A DNA stretch of 46,457 nucleotides from Acetobacteraceae bacterium (GTDB lineage: Bacteria > Pseudomonadota > Alphaproteobacteria > Acetobacterales > Acetobacteraceae). Every line of letters begins with the position of its first letter. Within the stretch, counting starts at the first letter, position 1. Positions 26,380 to 34,488 of this stretch are shown here, piece by piece. The position numbers were made by a program, and so were the translations under genes. The notes under the pieces are model-generated. The model saw nothing but the letters and a program-made list of their open reading frames with translations, had not been told where the DNA came from and did not search any database. The stretch lies in assembly GCA_947475245.1 (NCBI GenBank), contig CANJLW010000035.1, positions 1-46,457 on the forward strand, written 5' to 3'.

Positions 26380-27924
26380 GTGGACACTGTCCTGGAAGCT
26401 GCCGTCGGATCTGACGACACCCCTCCAGAACCCTTTTCGCCATTGCGGGAAGCGGTTCTGGACGGGAAGTTCCTTGGTTCAAAAAACGCGCAAATCGCCG
26501 AAGACTTCGCCGACTTTCTGACGGCGACCGACAGCGACGCACTCGTCCTTTGGTTCGGACGCGACATTGCTCGGCATATCCGAACAGACGTGACCGCGGT
26601 TCGCAGTGCGTTGGATCGCGATATCGCGATGCTCGATACCGCGATATCCGAACAACTCGACGCCATTCTGCACGATCCGAAATTGCAGCGGTTTGAAGGC
26701 CGGTGGCGGGGTCTTGCCTGGCTCGTCGACGGCGTCGATCAAAACACACGCCTCAAAATCAAGCTTTTGAACGTGACCTGGCCGGATATCTGTCGCGACC
26801 TGGAACGCGCGACGGAGTTCGATCAGAGCAATTTGTTCCGTAAAGTCTATGAAGACGAATTCGGTTCCCCCGGCGGGGAGCCTTATGGGCTGCTGATCAT
26901 CGATCACGAGGTGCGCCACCGCCCGACGGCGGAAGCGCGAACCGACGATGTCAGCGCCTTGATGGCACTCTCGGGGATCGCTGCCGCAGCGTTTGTTCCC
27001 ACGATCCTCGCCGCCTCGCCGTCGTTGCTGGAAGTCGACCAGTTTTTCGAATTGGCGAACGTCGCCGATATCCTCGCACCGATGAAAAACGCCGAACATA
27101 CGCGATGGCGGGCACTCACTTCCCGCCCGGATATGCGGTTTATCGGCATCGCGCTGCCCCGTCTGCTCGCGCGCTCTCCCTGGCTTGATGACGGAACAAG
27201 GGCAGATGGCTTCCGTTATGCGGAATCCGTCCCCAACACCGCGTCGCGTGTTTGGATGAGCGCGGCCTTCGCCTTCGCCGCCGTCGTCGCCCGCGCCTTC
27301 TCGAACTACGCTTGGCCTGCGGACGTGCGCGGCGTCGATATTGATCGCGTCGGCGGCGGGCTTGTCGACCAAACTCCCGCCGAACCCTTCCGTACCGATC
27401 CGGGCCACGTTTGGACGCGCGTACCCCTGGAGATTGTCTGGAACGACCGTCAGGAGCGGGAGTTGTTGAGTGCGGGCCTCATCCCGCTTTCCGCGGTACC
27501 ATACTCGGAGGAGTTGGTCTTCGGAGCCGTGCGCAGCCTTCAGGCCCCGCAACGTCACAGCGGGCAGAACGCCACCATCGCCGATGCCAATGCACGCCTC
27601 TCCGCCCAGATCAACTCGATCCTGTGCGCGTCGCGCTTTGCCCACTATCTGAAGATGAAGGGACGCCAGATGGTGGGTTCCTTCAAGACCAGCGACGAAA
27701 TCCAATTGAATTTGCAACAGTGGCTTTCGGGCTATGTGAATTCAAACGTCAATTCGACCGGTGACAGCCGAGCGCGTTATCCGCTGGTGGCGGCGCAGGT
27801 GGAGATACGGGAAAAGCCGGGCTCTCCCGGTAGTTTCGGATGCGTTGTCCAACTGCAGCCGCATTATCAATTAGACGATGTCGCGGCAACGTTCCAACTC
27901 GTTGCCGATTTGGGTAAGCGATAA
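26380..27924 (+). CDS. Second TssC-family sheath protein (TssC paralogue, ImpD type)
   Basis: 514 residues from GTG 26380, preceded by GGGGCGGG; the open frame upstream runs into tssC. It parallels TssC along its length: LDAILHDPKLQRFEGRWRGLAWLVD, EFGSPGGEPYGLLIIDHEV, FAHYLKMKGRQMVGSF, WLSGYVNSNVNSTGDSRARYPL. It is more divergent in the middle and has a longer N-terminus. Paired tssC genes occur in imp-type clusters of Rhizobium and Agrobacterium (impC/impD; TssC41/TssC40), where the second copy is reported as not essential. It could make a minor sheath component, a sheath end, or a competitor of TssC (inference). Confidence 0.9.
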   Translation: MDTVLEAAVGSDDTPPEPFSPLREAVLDGKFLGSKNAQIAEDFADFLTATDSDALVLWFGRDIARHIRTDVTAVRSALDRDIAMLDTAISEQLDAILHDPKLQRFEGRWRGLAWLVDGVDQNTRLKIKLLNVTWPDICRDLERATEFDQSNLFRKVYEDEFGSPGGEPYGLLIIDHEVRHRPTAEARTDDVSALMALSGIAAAAFVPTILAASPSLLEVDQFFELANVADILAPMKNAEHTRWRALTSRPDMRFIGIALPRLLARSPWLDDGTRADGFRYAESVPNTASRVWMSAAFAFAAVVARAFSNYAWPADVRGVDIDRVGGGLVDQTPAEPFRTDPGHVWTRVPLEIVWNDRQERELLSAGLIPLSAVPYSEELVFGAVRSLQAPQRHSGQNATIADANARLSAQINSILCASRFAHYLKMKGRQMVGSFKTSDEIQLNLQQWLSGYVNSNVNSTGDSRARYPLVAAQVEIREKPGSPGSFGCVVQLQPHYQLDDVAATFQLVADLGKR

Positions 27925-27956
27925 GCTCGACCAACCATGACCTTAAGGAATCTCCA

Positions 27957-28754
27957 ATGACCGAACTATCCGCATCCGCCTTGTTGCGCGCAGGCAGACT
28001 GGCCGATGCGGTCGCCGCCGCGCAGGCAGCGGTTCGGAAAGCGCCAACCGATCTCGGTGCCCGCATTCTGCTGGCGGAACTGTTGGCCCTTTCGGGTAAC
28101 CTCGAACGGGCGGATGTCATTCTTGACGCGGCCTCCGCGGTCGATCCGAGCGCGACGATGGTCTCCGCGGAATTTCGCCAGCTTATCCGCGCGGACATGG
28201 CGCGCCGGCAGCTGTTCCGCGATGGGCGTGTGCCGGAGTTTCTGGCTGATCCGACGGAAGCGCAACGCCTGCAACTCGCGGCGCTCGTCTCGTATCGCGC
28301 GGGTGCCTTCGCTGAATCCGCTCGCCTCGCACAACTCGCCGAAGCCGCTCGGCCGCACGTCGCCGGCGATCATGACGGCACGCCGTTTGACGACCTGCGC
28401 GACGTCGACGATCTGCTCGCGGGTACGTGCGAGGTACTGACGACAACCGGCAAGTATTTCTGGATCCCGATCGAACGGATCGTCAGCGTCGAGTTTCATC
28501 CGCCCCGCCGTCCGCGCGATCTGCTCTGGCGGCGCGCGTCCATGACGGTCTCGGAAGGTCCCGATGGCGACGTCTATATCCCCGTGGTGTACACGTCCGA
28601 GGATGAGTTGACGGACGTCCAACGGCTGGGACGGGAAACCGACTGGGTGCAGGCCGATGGCGGTCCCGTGCGCGGTGTCGGCCAACGGGTTTTCCTGGTC
28701 GGAGAAGAAGGCGTCGGAATCATGGAGCTTGGCACGCTCCAAACCGGCGCATGA
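27957..28754 (+). CDS. tagJ: TagJ (ImpE), T6SS accessory protein
   Basis: 265 residues. The first half (about 1-130) is helical and TPR-like (SASALLRAGRLADAVAAAQAAVRKAP, then LLALSGNLERADVILDAA). The second half is the beta-rich ImpE domain with IPIERIVSVEFHPPRRPRDLLWRRA and VYIPVVYTSEDE. TagJ is known to bind the N-terminus of TssB in some systems and has been linked to sheath recycling with ClpV. Its presence next to the double tssC fits the imp-type cluster. The stop overlaps the tssE start (ATGA). Confidence 0.92.
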   Translation: MTELSASALLRAGRLADAVAAAQAAVRKAPTDLGARILLAELLALSGNLERADVILDAASAVDPSATMVSAEFRQLIRADMARRQLFRDGRVPEFLADPTEAQRLQLAALVSYRAGAFAESARLAQLAEAARPHVAGDHDGTPFDDLRDVDDLLAGTCEVLTTTGKYFWIPIERIVSVEFHPPRRPRDLLWRRASMTVSEGPDGDVYIPVVYTSEDELTDVQRLGRETDWVQADGGPVRGVGQRVFLVGEEGVGIMELGTLQTGA

Positions 28755-29266
28755 GCGGGCGCATTGGGTCAGGCACGCGCGGTACGGCGGTCCGTGTTCA
28801 ACTTCCCCTCCTGGACAGGTTGATCGACGACGCACCGGATCAACCGCGCGATCCGCCCCTTTCCGCTTCTGAGTCGATGATTACGCTGCGGAATTCGGTT
28901 CGCAGGGATCTCGAGGCGTTATTGAACGCCCGTCGCACCTGGCGGTCCTGGCCAAGCTCCATGACCGAGCTTGCAACGTCGCCCGTTGGGTTCGGCATAC
29001 CGGATTTCGGGGCCGCCGCATTCAACGATCGCCGCCAGCGAGAGGCGTTGCGCCTGGAGATCGAGGAAACCATCCGACGGTTCGAACCGCGGTTTCTGTC
29101 TATCAAGGTTGCGCTGGGCGATATGGACGCGGGATTGGAATCAACACTCCGCCTGCGGATTGAGGCTGTGCTGCATGCGGAACCCGCGCCGGAAGCCGTG
29201 ACATTCGACACGTTGCTTGACCCGTCGAACGATCAGGTCATCGTGCGTACAATCGATGGGCAATGA
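28751..29266 (+). CDS. tssE: TssE, gp25-like T6SS baseplate protein
   Basis: 171 residues, start overlapping the tagJ stop. It has the gp25 lysozyme-like baseplate fold: PLLDRLIDD near the N-terminus, SMITLRNSVRRDLEALLNARR, then GIPDF and, near residue 105, the conserved IRRFEPRFLSIKV with the EPR-type motif. It joins TssF and TssG in the baseplate wedge and starts sheath polymerisation. The 41 bases between this gene and tssF hold no clear signal. Confidence 0.94.
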   Translation: MSGRIGSGTRGTAVRVQLPLLDRLIDDAPDQPRDPPLSASESMITLRNSVRRDLEALLNARRTWRSWPSSMTELATSPVGFGIPDFGAAAFNDRRQREALRLEIEETIRRFEPRFLSIKVALGDMDAGLESTLRLRIEAVLHAEPAPEAVTFDTLLDPSNDQVIVRTIDGQ

Positions 29267-29307
29267 TCCGATGACCCAAAGACACCACCGTCGCGGCGAA
29301 TCTCCCC

Positions 29308-31164
29308 ATGTCTGACACTCTGCTTCCGTATTACGAGCGCGAGCTGAACGCGATAAAACGTATCGCGGGCGAATTCGCCGAAGCCCATCCCAAGATCGCA
29401 TCGCGCCTGCGCCTGTCCGCCGACGGTGTCGACGACCCGCATGTCTCTCGCTTGTTGGAGGGCACCGCGTTCCTCGCGGCGCGGGTGCATCACCGGCTGG
29501 ACGATGAATTTCCCGAATTAACCGATGCACTGCTGAACCTGCTGTATCCGCATTACCTTGCGCCGATACCGTCCTGCATGGTCGTGCAGCTGGATGCCAA
29601 TGGTGATCTCGCGAACCCGACGCGCTTGGCACCGGGTATCGCGTTTGACACAGAGCCGGTGCACGGCGAACCGCTGCGCTACCAGTCGACCGCGCCCGTC
29701 ACTTTGTGGCCGATCGAGATCGAGGCGGTCAGACTGTCGGGCCTGCCGATTGTCGCGCCTCCGAACCCCGAAGCCGCGGGCGCAATGGCCGTTCTGCGGA
29801 TAACGTTGAAATGCGGTTCGTCGGACGGGACCTTTAACCAACTCGGCGTGGACCAGCTTCGCTTTTTCCTGCGCGGCCCATCAAACCAAACCTTGCCGCT
29901 CTACGAATTGCTATGCGCCCATGCGATATCGGTCGCTTATGCTGATTCCGCCGTGGACCCTACCCCGGTCGTCGTGCCCGGCAATGTCATTCAACCCGGA
30001 GGCTTCGGTCCGGACGAAGCCCTGATCCCATGGTCGGCACGCGGGTTTTCCGGCTTCCGCTTACTGACGGAGTATTTCGCGTTTCCCGAGAAGTTCCTGT
30101 TCGTGGACTTCGGCAAAATCGACGACAAGACCCTGGTTTCAGGCGGGAAAAAGCTCGAAATCTTCGTCTATCTCGACCGCGCCGCGCCGGAACTGGAACG
30201 CGTGATCAATCAGCAATCCCTGGCCTTGGGATGCACGCCGGTTGTCAACATCTTCCCGCAACGGTGCGAACCCATCAATCTGAACAGCACCGACACAGAG
30301 TATCGCATTGTACCTGACGCACGCCGCCCCCGCGCCATGGAAGTCTGGAATGTCACGGCCGTGCGCGAGGTACTGCAAGACGGTACAAGCCGCCCCTGGC
30401 ACCCCTTCTACCGGCTGGCGGAACATTCGTCCGCTCCTGGCAGCCCTGGCGGCTACTATCAGCAAACCCGCCGTCCGTCCGCGCCGGGCGTGCCCGGAAC
30501 CGAAGTGTTCCTCGCGCCGTTCGATACCGAATTCGACCCGGATCAACCGGCCGAGACGGTTCTGTCGATCGACGCCTTGTGCATCAATCGCGACCTGCCG
30601 ACCGACCTGCCGTTTGGCGGCGGACGGCCGGGATTGCGCCTGGTCGAGGGCATCGCCGCGGTCGCCGGAATCAGCGCGGTCACGCCCGCCACGACGACAC
30701 TGCGCCCTCCCCTGCGCGAGCAAGGTTTCTGGCGCCTCGTCTCTCACCTCTCCCTCGGCCATCTTTCCGTCGTTGGCGGCGCGCAGGGGGCGATCGCGCT
30801 GAAGGAAGTTCTGCGGCTGTATGACTTTCGCGATACGGCGGAAACACGCTCCGCGATCGAGGCGCTGATCAGCATTTCCGCCGAACCGGGCGCGGCGCGT
30901 GCTCCGGAACCTATGCCGATCGGCGGTAACCGGACACGGCGGCGAACACCGCCGTCCTTCTGTCGCGGGTTGGATATCCAGATGGAGTTCGAACCGCGAA
31001 CCTGGCAGGTATCGGGCCTCTATCTCCTCGCGTCGGTGTTGGAGCGCTTCTTTGCTTTGCACGCGACCGTGAACAGTTTCACGCGCACGCGGGTTTCGCT
31101 GCGCGGTCGTTCGGAAACCGTCGCCGCATGGCCGGCCCGCGGTGGGACACAGGTTCTGCTGTGA
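29308..31164 (+). CDS. tssF: TssF, T6SS baseplate protein
   Basis: 618 residues, within the usual range. The N-terminus is typical: LPYYERELNAIKRIAGEFAEAHPKIASRL, then PHVSRLLEGTAFLAARVHHRLDDEFPELTDALLNLLYPHYLAPIP (given in part). The C-terminus contains GLDIQMEFEP and ASVLERFFALHATVNSFTRT. Two TssF with one TssG and one TssE form each wedge. The stop overlaps a GTG that starts tssG. Confidence 0.95.
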   Translation: MSDTLLPYYERELNAIKRIAGEFAEAHPKIASRLRLSADGVDDPHVSRLLEGTAFLAARVHHRLDDEFPELTDALLNLLYPHYLAPIPSCMVVQLDANGDLANPTRLAPGIAFDTEPVHGEPLRYQSTAPVTLWPIEIEAVRLSGLPIVAPPNPEAAGAMAVLRITLKCGSSDGTFNQLGVDQLRFFLRGPSNQTLPLYELLCAHAISVAYADSAVDPTPVVVPGNVIQPGGFGPDEALIPWSARGFSGFRLLTEYFAFPEKFLFVDFGKIDDKTLVSGGKKLEIFVYLDRAAPELERVINQQSLALGCTPVVNIFPQRCEPINLNSTDTEYRIVPDARRPRAMEVWNVTAVREVLQDGTSRPWHPFYRLAEHSSAPGSPGGYYQQTRRPSAPGVPGTEVFLAPFDTEFDPDQPAETVLSIDALCINRDLPTDLPFGGGRPGLRLVEGIAAVAGISAVTPATTTLRPPLREQGFWRLVSHLSLGHLSVVGGAQGAIALKEVLRLYDFRDTAETRSAIEALISISAEPGAARAPEPMPIGGNRTRRRTPPSFCRGLDIQMEFEPRTWQVSGLYLLASVLERFFALHATVNSFTRTRVSLRGRSETVAAWPARGGTQVLL

Positions 31165-32228
31165 GCGGCAGCAAGCGGAACCGCGCCGGCCGATCACTTT
31201 TCTCGCGCCTGATCGCCGCGCCGCGCCGTTATACGTTCGATGCCGCTGTTCGCATTCTGACGAAGGCCGCGCGCACGGACGATCCCGCCGAAGCCGCGCG
31301 CTTTCGCACGCCGTCTGGGATGGGCTTCGCGCCCGCCGACGTTCTGGAAGTGCGTCGCGGAACCGCCGGTAAGCCGGAAGTGACCGTCAGCGTGATGGGA
31401 CTGACCGGCCCGTCGGGCGTTCTGCCGCGACACTATACAGAGACGGTGTCGCAAACGTTGCGCAACCGCTCGACAGCGTTGCACGAATTCCTCGATATGC
31501 TCAGTGGACGCTTCATCGCGTTCTTTGCCCGGGGCGGGACTAAGTACCGGCCTGCCCGCTCGGCGGAAACCGCTTTACAGCGACAGAAAACCGAGCCGGA
31601 CCCGATTACCCAGGCGCTGTTGTCGTTGACCGGGTTCGGCACCGACAACCTGACATCGCGCCTGGGTGCCGGGGTGGAGCCGCTGCTTCACTATGCCGGC
31701 CTGTTCACCATGCGCCCGCGCTCCGCGGAACGTTTGGGCGCGATGCTGTCGGACTGGTTGCGGATGGAGGTCGAGATCGTCGAATTCGCCGGTGCCTGGC
31801 TTACGCTTCCGGCGGATCAGCAGACCCGGTTACGCAAGGGTGGCGCATTCTGCCAGATCGGTGTCGACGCCGTCGCGGGCGTGCGCGTGTGGAACGCCGA
31901 AGCGCGGATTTTGATCCGGGTCGGCCCGTTGAGCCTGACGGAGTTTGATAAGCTGATGCCGGATCAGCCGGCCATGCAGCGCCTGGTCTCCCTGGTGCGT
32001 ACCTTTGTCGGCATGGAACTGGGATTTGCGATCAATCCAGTTCTGGCCGGTGACGCGATACCGACGCTGCGTCTCGGTCTGTCCTCCGCAACGCCGGCGC
32101 GCCTGGGATGGAATACCTGGACACCACTGTCCGGCAGCAGCGGAACGGTGCGGCACGCGGCGGATGACGCCGTGTTCGAAGCGGACATCATCGAAGCAAA
32201 AAGCCTGAAGTTGGGGAGAGCAGCATGA
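31161..32228 (+). CDS. tssG: TssG, T6SS baseplate protein
   Basis: 355 residues if translation starts at GTG 31161, which overlaps the tssF stop (GTGA) as do other genes of the operon; ATG 31128 would add 11 residues. Family features are FDAAVRILTKAAR, SVMGLTGPSGVLPRHYTE, DMLSGRFIAFFARGGTKYR, and the C-terminal LGWNTWTPLSG. TssG bridges the two TssF subunits and contacts TssK. The stop overlaps the ATG of the methyltransferase. Confidence 0.94.
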   Translation: MSGSKRNRAGRSLFSRLIAAPRRYTFDAAVRILTKAARTDDPAEAARFRTPSGMGFAPADVLEVRRGTAGKPEVTVSVMGLTGPSGVLPRHYTETVSQTLRNRSTALHEFLDMLSGRFIAFFARGGTKYRPARSAETALQRQKTEPDPITQALLSLTGFGTDNLTSRLGAGVEPLLHYAGLFTMRPRSAERLGAMLSDWLRMEVEIVEFAGAWLTLPADQQTRLRKGGAFCQIGVDAVAGVRVWNAEARILIRVGPLSLTEFDKLMPDQPAMQRLVSLVRTFVGMELGFAINPVLAGDAIPTLRLGLSSATPARLGWNTWTPLSGSSGTVRHAADDAVFEADIIEAKSLKLGRAA

Positions 32229-33724
32229 GCGGCTGGGGCGGCGGATACATCACCGATATCACCTACATGGCCGGATGGTATCGCCAGCAATCGCCGGCCA
32301 TGATGGCGATTGCCGCTTTGCTGGGGAATGTGAACGCGGGCATTCCCGCGCCGGACGATGCGATATCGTACCTGGAGCTGGGCTGCGGTCAGGGTTACGG
32401 GGCCATGCTGTTGGCGGCATCGAACCCCAAATGGACGGTCACCGCCATCGACTTCAACCCCGCGCATATCGCCGAAGCGCGTGCCTGGGCGGCGGAGGCC
32501 GGACTGACCAACATCCGCTTCCTGGAAGCCGATCTGTCGACTCTGGCGGACGAAGCGCAGGCAGCAACCATCCCAGAGGCGGATTTCGTCAGTTTGCATG
32601 GGTTGTGGACCTGGGTCCCGCCCGCCGTGCAGGCAGGGGTCGTCAAGCTGCTGGCCGCGAAGGTGCGGCCGGGCGGCGTGGTTCATATCAGCTACAATGT
32701 CCTGCCGGGTTGGGGGCCCGCGATGGGCATGCAGCGCTTGTTGCGCGAAGGGGGCAATCGCCTTGCCTTCCGAAGCGACCAACAGGTCGAACGCGCGGTC
32801 ACGCTGGCGAAGGATCTGTTGGCGGCGGGTGCCCCGCAATTCACCCAGTCGCCGCTGACACGCCATCTCCTTGACCGCATGCATACGATGCCGGTCTCCT
32901 ACCTCGCGCATGAGTATATGAATGCGTCCTGGAAGCCATGCTTTCATTCCGAGGTCGCGGCCGCCTTGTCCGCGGCGAAGCTGGATTGGGTTGCGTCGTC
33001 GCAACTGCCGGAGAACTTCGGCTCCCTGATGTTCACCCCGGAACAGCAGGAGATCCTGAACCGCTTCGACGACCCGATTATGCGCGAATTGATCAAGGAC
33101 ACCTGCGTCGATCGTCTGCTGCGCCACGACGTGTTCGTGCGCGGCGCGCGCCGGTTGAGCCCCGTGGCGCGCAACGACGCGCTGATGGATGTTTCGATCT
33201 CGTTGAACATCAACCCCGCCGATATGCCGGCGGAGGCGGACTTCCCGGTCGGCAAGGCGGACCTGAACGCGGCGTTCTATGGCCCGATCGCGCAAGCCCT
33301 GACCCATGGCCCGCGTAAAGTGGGCGATTTGCTGGAGATTCCCGAATTGGTCGGCAGCCGCGACAATCCGGCGGAAATGATCGGCATCCTCATCGGTCTC
33401 GACCTGGCGGAACCCGCGATACGGCGCGACGCCGCTCCCGGAGAGCAGGCGAGGGCGTTCAACCGAGTCGCCGCGAAGAACTATCTCGGCACGACCGGGT
33501 TGAGCCGCGGCGTGGGCCTTGCAAGCCATCGCCTGGGTGGCGGCACGATGGCCACCGTGCTGGACCTGATGATCATGACGCACGCGATGAACGGCGAAAC
33601 GGACATCGATACGTTGGCCGGATACGTCAATGCTCCGCCGGAACAGGCTGAGAAGGTGCGGGAAATTGTCCGGATCAGCGTCGAGGACAAGCAGCCTCGG
33701 TTGCGTGCCGCCGGCGTCTGGTAG
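32225..33724 (+). CDS. SAM-dependent methyltransferase with methyltransferase regulatory domain, coupled to the T6SS operon
   Basis: 499 residues, starting within the tssG stop (ATGA). Residues about 45-200 are a class I Rossmann methyltransferase: motif I LELGCGQGYG (50-59), acidic Asp76 after beta-2 (AIDFNP), and a motif-IV-like VSLHGLWTWVPP. Residues about 215-305 resemble the methyltransferase regulatory domain (PF10119-like; MPVSYLAHEYMNASWKPCFHSEVAAAL). The last 190 residues are helical and unassigned. No signal peptide or membrane helix is seen. It is not a core T6SS protein. Coupled translation with tssG suggests it modifies a T6SS component or cargo, but the substrate is not visible in the sequence. 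It ends the operon. Confidence 0.85.
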   Translation: MSGWGGGYITDITYMAGWYRQQSPAMMAIAALLGNVNAGIPAPDDAISYLELGCGQGYGAMLLAASNPKWTVTAIDFNPAHIAEARAWAAEAGLTNIRFLEADLSTLADEAQAATIPEADFVSLHGLWTWVPPAVQAGVVKLLAAKVRPGGVVHISYNVLPGWGPAMGMQRLLREGGNRLAFRSDQQVERAVTLAKDLLAAGAPQFTQSPLTRHLLDRMHTMPVSYLAHEYMNASWKPCFHSEVAAALSAAKLDWVASSQLPENFGSLMFTPEQQEILNRFDDPIMRELIKDTCVDRLLRHDVFVRGARRLSPVARNDALMDVSISLNINPADMPAEADFPVGKADLNAAFYGPIAQALTHGPRKVGDLLEIPELVGSRDNPAEMIGILIGLDLAEPAIRRDAAPGEQARAFNRVAAKNYLGTTGLSRGVGLASHRLGGGTMATVLDLMIMTHAMNGETDIDTLAGYVNAPPEQAEKVREIVRISVEDKQPRLRAAGVW

Positions 33725-33761
33725 GGACGACGCCCCACGGAATGAGATTGCAAACTGAAAC

Positions 33762-33811
33762 AGCCGGCAGGTTACGATACTATTCGTACCTGCGGCTCCT
33801 TATGTTATAAT
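33762..33811 (+). promoter_or_regulatory. Promoter with overlapping inverted repeat upstream of the OmpA-like gene
   Basis: A perfect -10 hexamer TATAAT is at 33806-33811, with TTCGTA (33783-33788) at -35 spacing 17. An interrupted dyad spans 33762-33797: AGCC/GGCT, GCAGGT/ACCTGC and ACGA/TCGT, with two one-base bulges and a 6-7 base centre. Its right arm covers the -35 box, so a regulator bound there would block RNA polymerase. The dyad could also serve as the 3' hairpin of the T6SS mRNA, but no U-tract follows. Confidence 0.5.
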
Positions 33812-33837
33812 CCATCATTCGCAACGAGGAGAGAGAC

Positions 33838-34476
33838 GTGCGCAAACTGATAGCCCCCCTCATCGCCGTCCCGCTCGCCTTCGGCACACTGCCGGCGTTC
33901 GGGCAGAACGTTAAGTCGGCCGATGACATCATCAAATCACTGGCACCGACCGGTGACCTGACGAAGTCCAACACGCGCGGCATTCGGGTCGCGCCCAGCG
34001 GTGCCGAAACGGCACCGACCGCCGCCGCGCCGGCGCCTGCTCCGGCAGCGCCTCGTCCGGTCGCGGCCACGGCGGCGCAACCCCGGGTTGCCGCGCCGCA
34101 AGCGGCACCGACGCAGCAGCCGGCGGGACCGTCGATCAACCTGACGGTCAACTTCCTGACCGGCTCATCTGACCTGACGCCCGACGCCATGAAGCAGCTC
34201 GACGAACTCGGTCGGGCCTTGGCGAGCGATGCCCTGGTGAACAGCCGGTTCCGGGTCGAAGGCCATACCGATACGGTGGGTTCCCGCGATCATAACCGCG
34301 CCTTGTCGAAGAAGCGGGCCGAGGCCGTCGTGACCTATATCACGTCGAAGTTCGCCGTCACCGCCGATCGTCTGCAAGCGGCCGGCATGGGATCGGAACA
34401 ACTGCTGGTCAGCACACCCGATCAAACGGCCGAACCGCGTAATCGCCGCGTTCAGGTCATCAATCTCGGTACCTGA
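33838..34476 (+). CDS. Exported OmpA-family protein
   Basis: 212 residues from GTG 33838, after a strong GAGGAGAGAG site. A signal peptide of about 22 residues ends at AFG-Q. After an Ala/Pro-rich linker (about 55-100) comes an OmpA-like domain: NFLTGSSDLTPDAMKQLDELGRAL, FRVEGHTDTVGSRDHN, LSKKRAEAVVTYI and EPRNRRVQVI. It should bind peptidoglycan in the periplasm. It has no beta-barrel. It shares a promoter with the next gene, which starts 13 bases after its stop. It lies beside the T6SS but has a separate promoter, so its link with secretion is a guess; a cell-wall anchor role would suit both. Confidence 0.88.
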   Translation: MRKLIAPLIAVPLAFGTLPAFGQNVKSADDIIKSLAPTGDLTKSNTRGIRVAPSGAETAPTAAAPAPAPAAPRPVAATAAQPRVAAPQAAPTQQPAGPSINLTVNFLTGSSDLTPDAMKQLDELGRALASDALVNSRFRVEGHTDTVGSRDHNRALSKKRAEAVVTYITSKFAVTADRLQAAGMGSEQLLVSTPDQTAEPRNRRVQVINLGT

Positions 34477-34488
34477 TCGCACCGCCTC

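Noticed and set aside
29271..29315. A 14-codon ORF between tssE and tssF
   Set aside because: It is too short, has no ribosome site of note and overlaps the tssF start.
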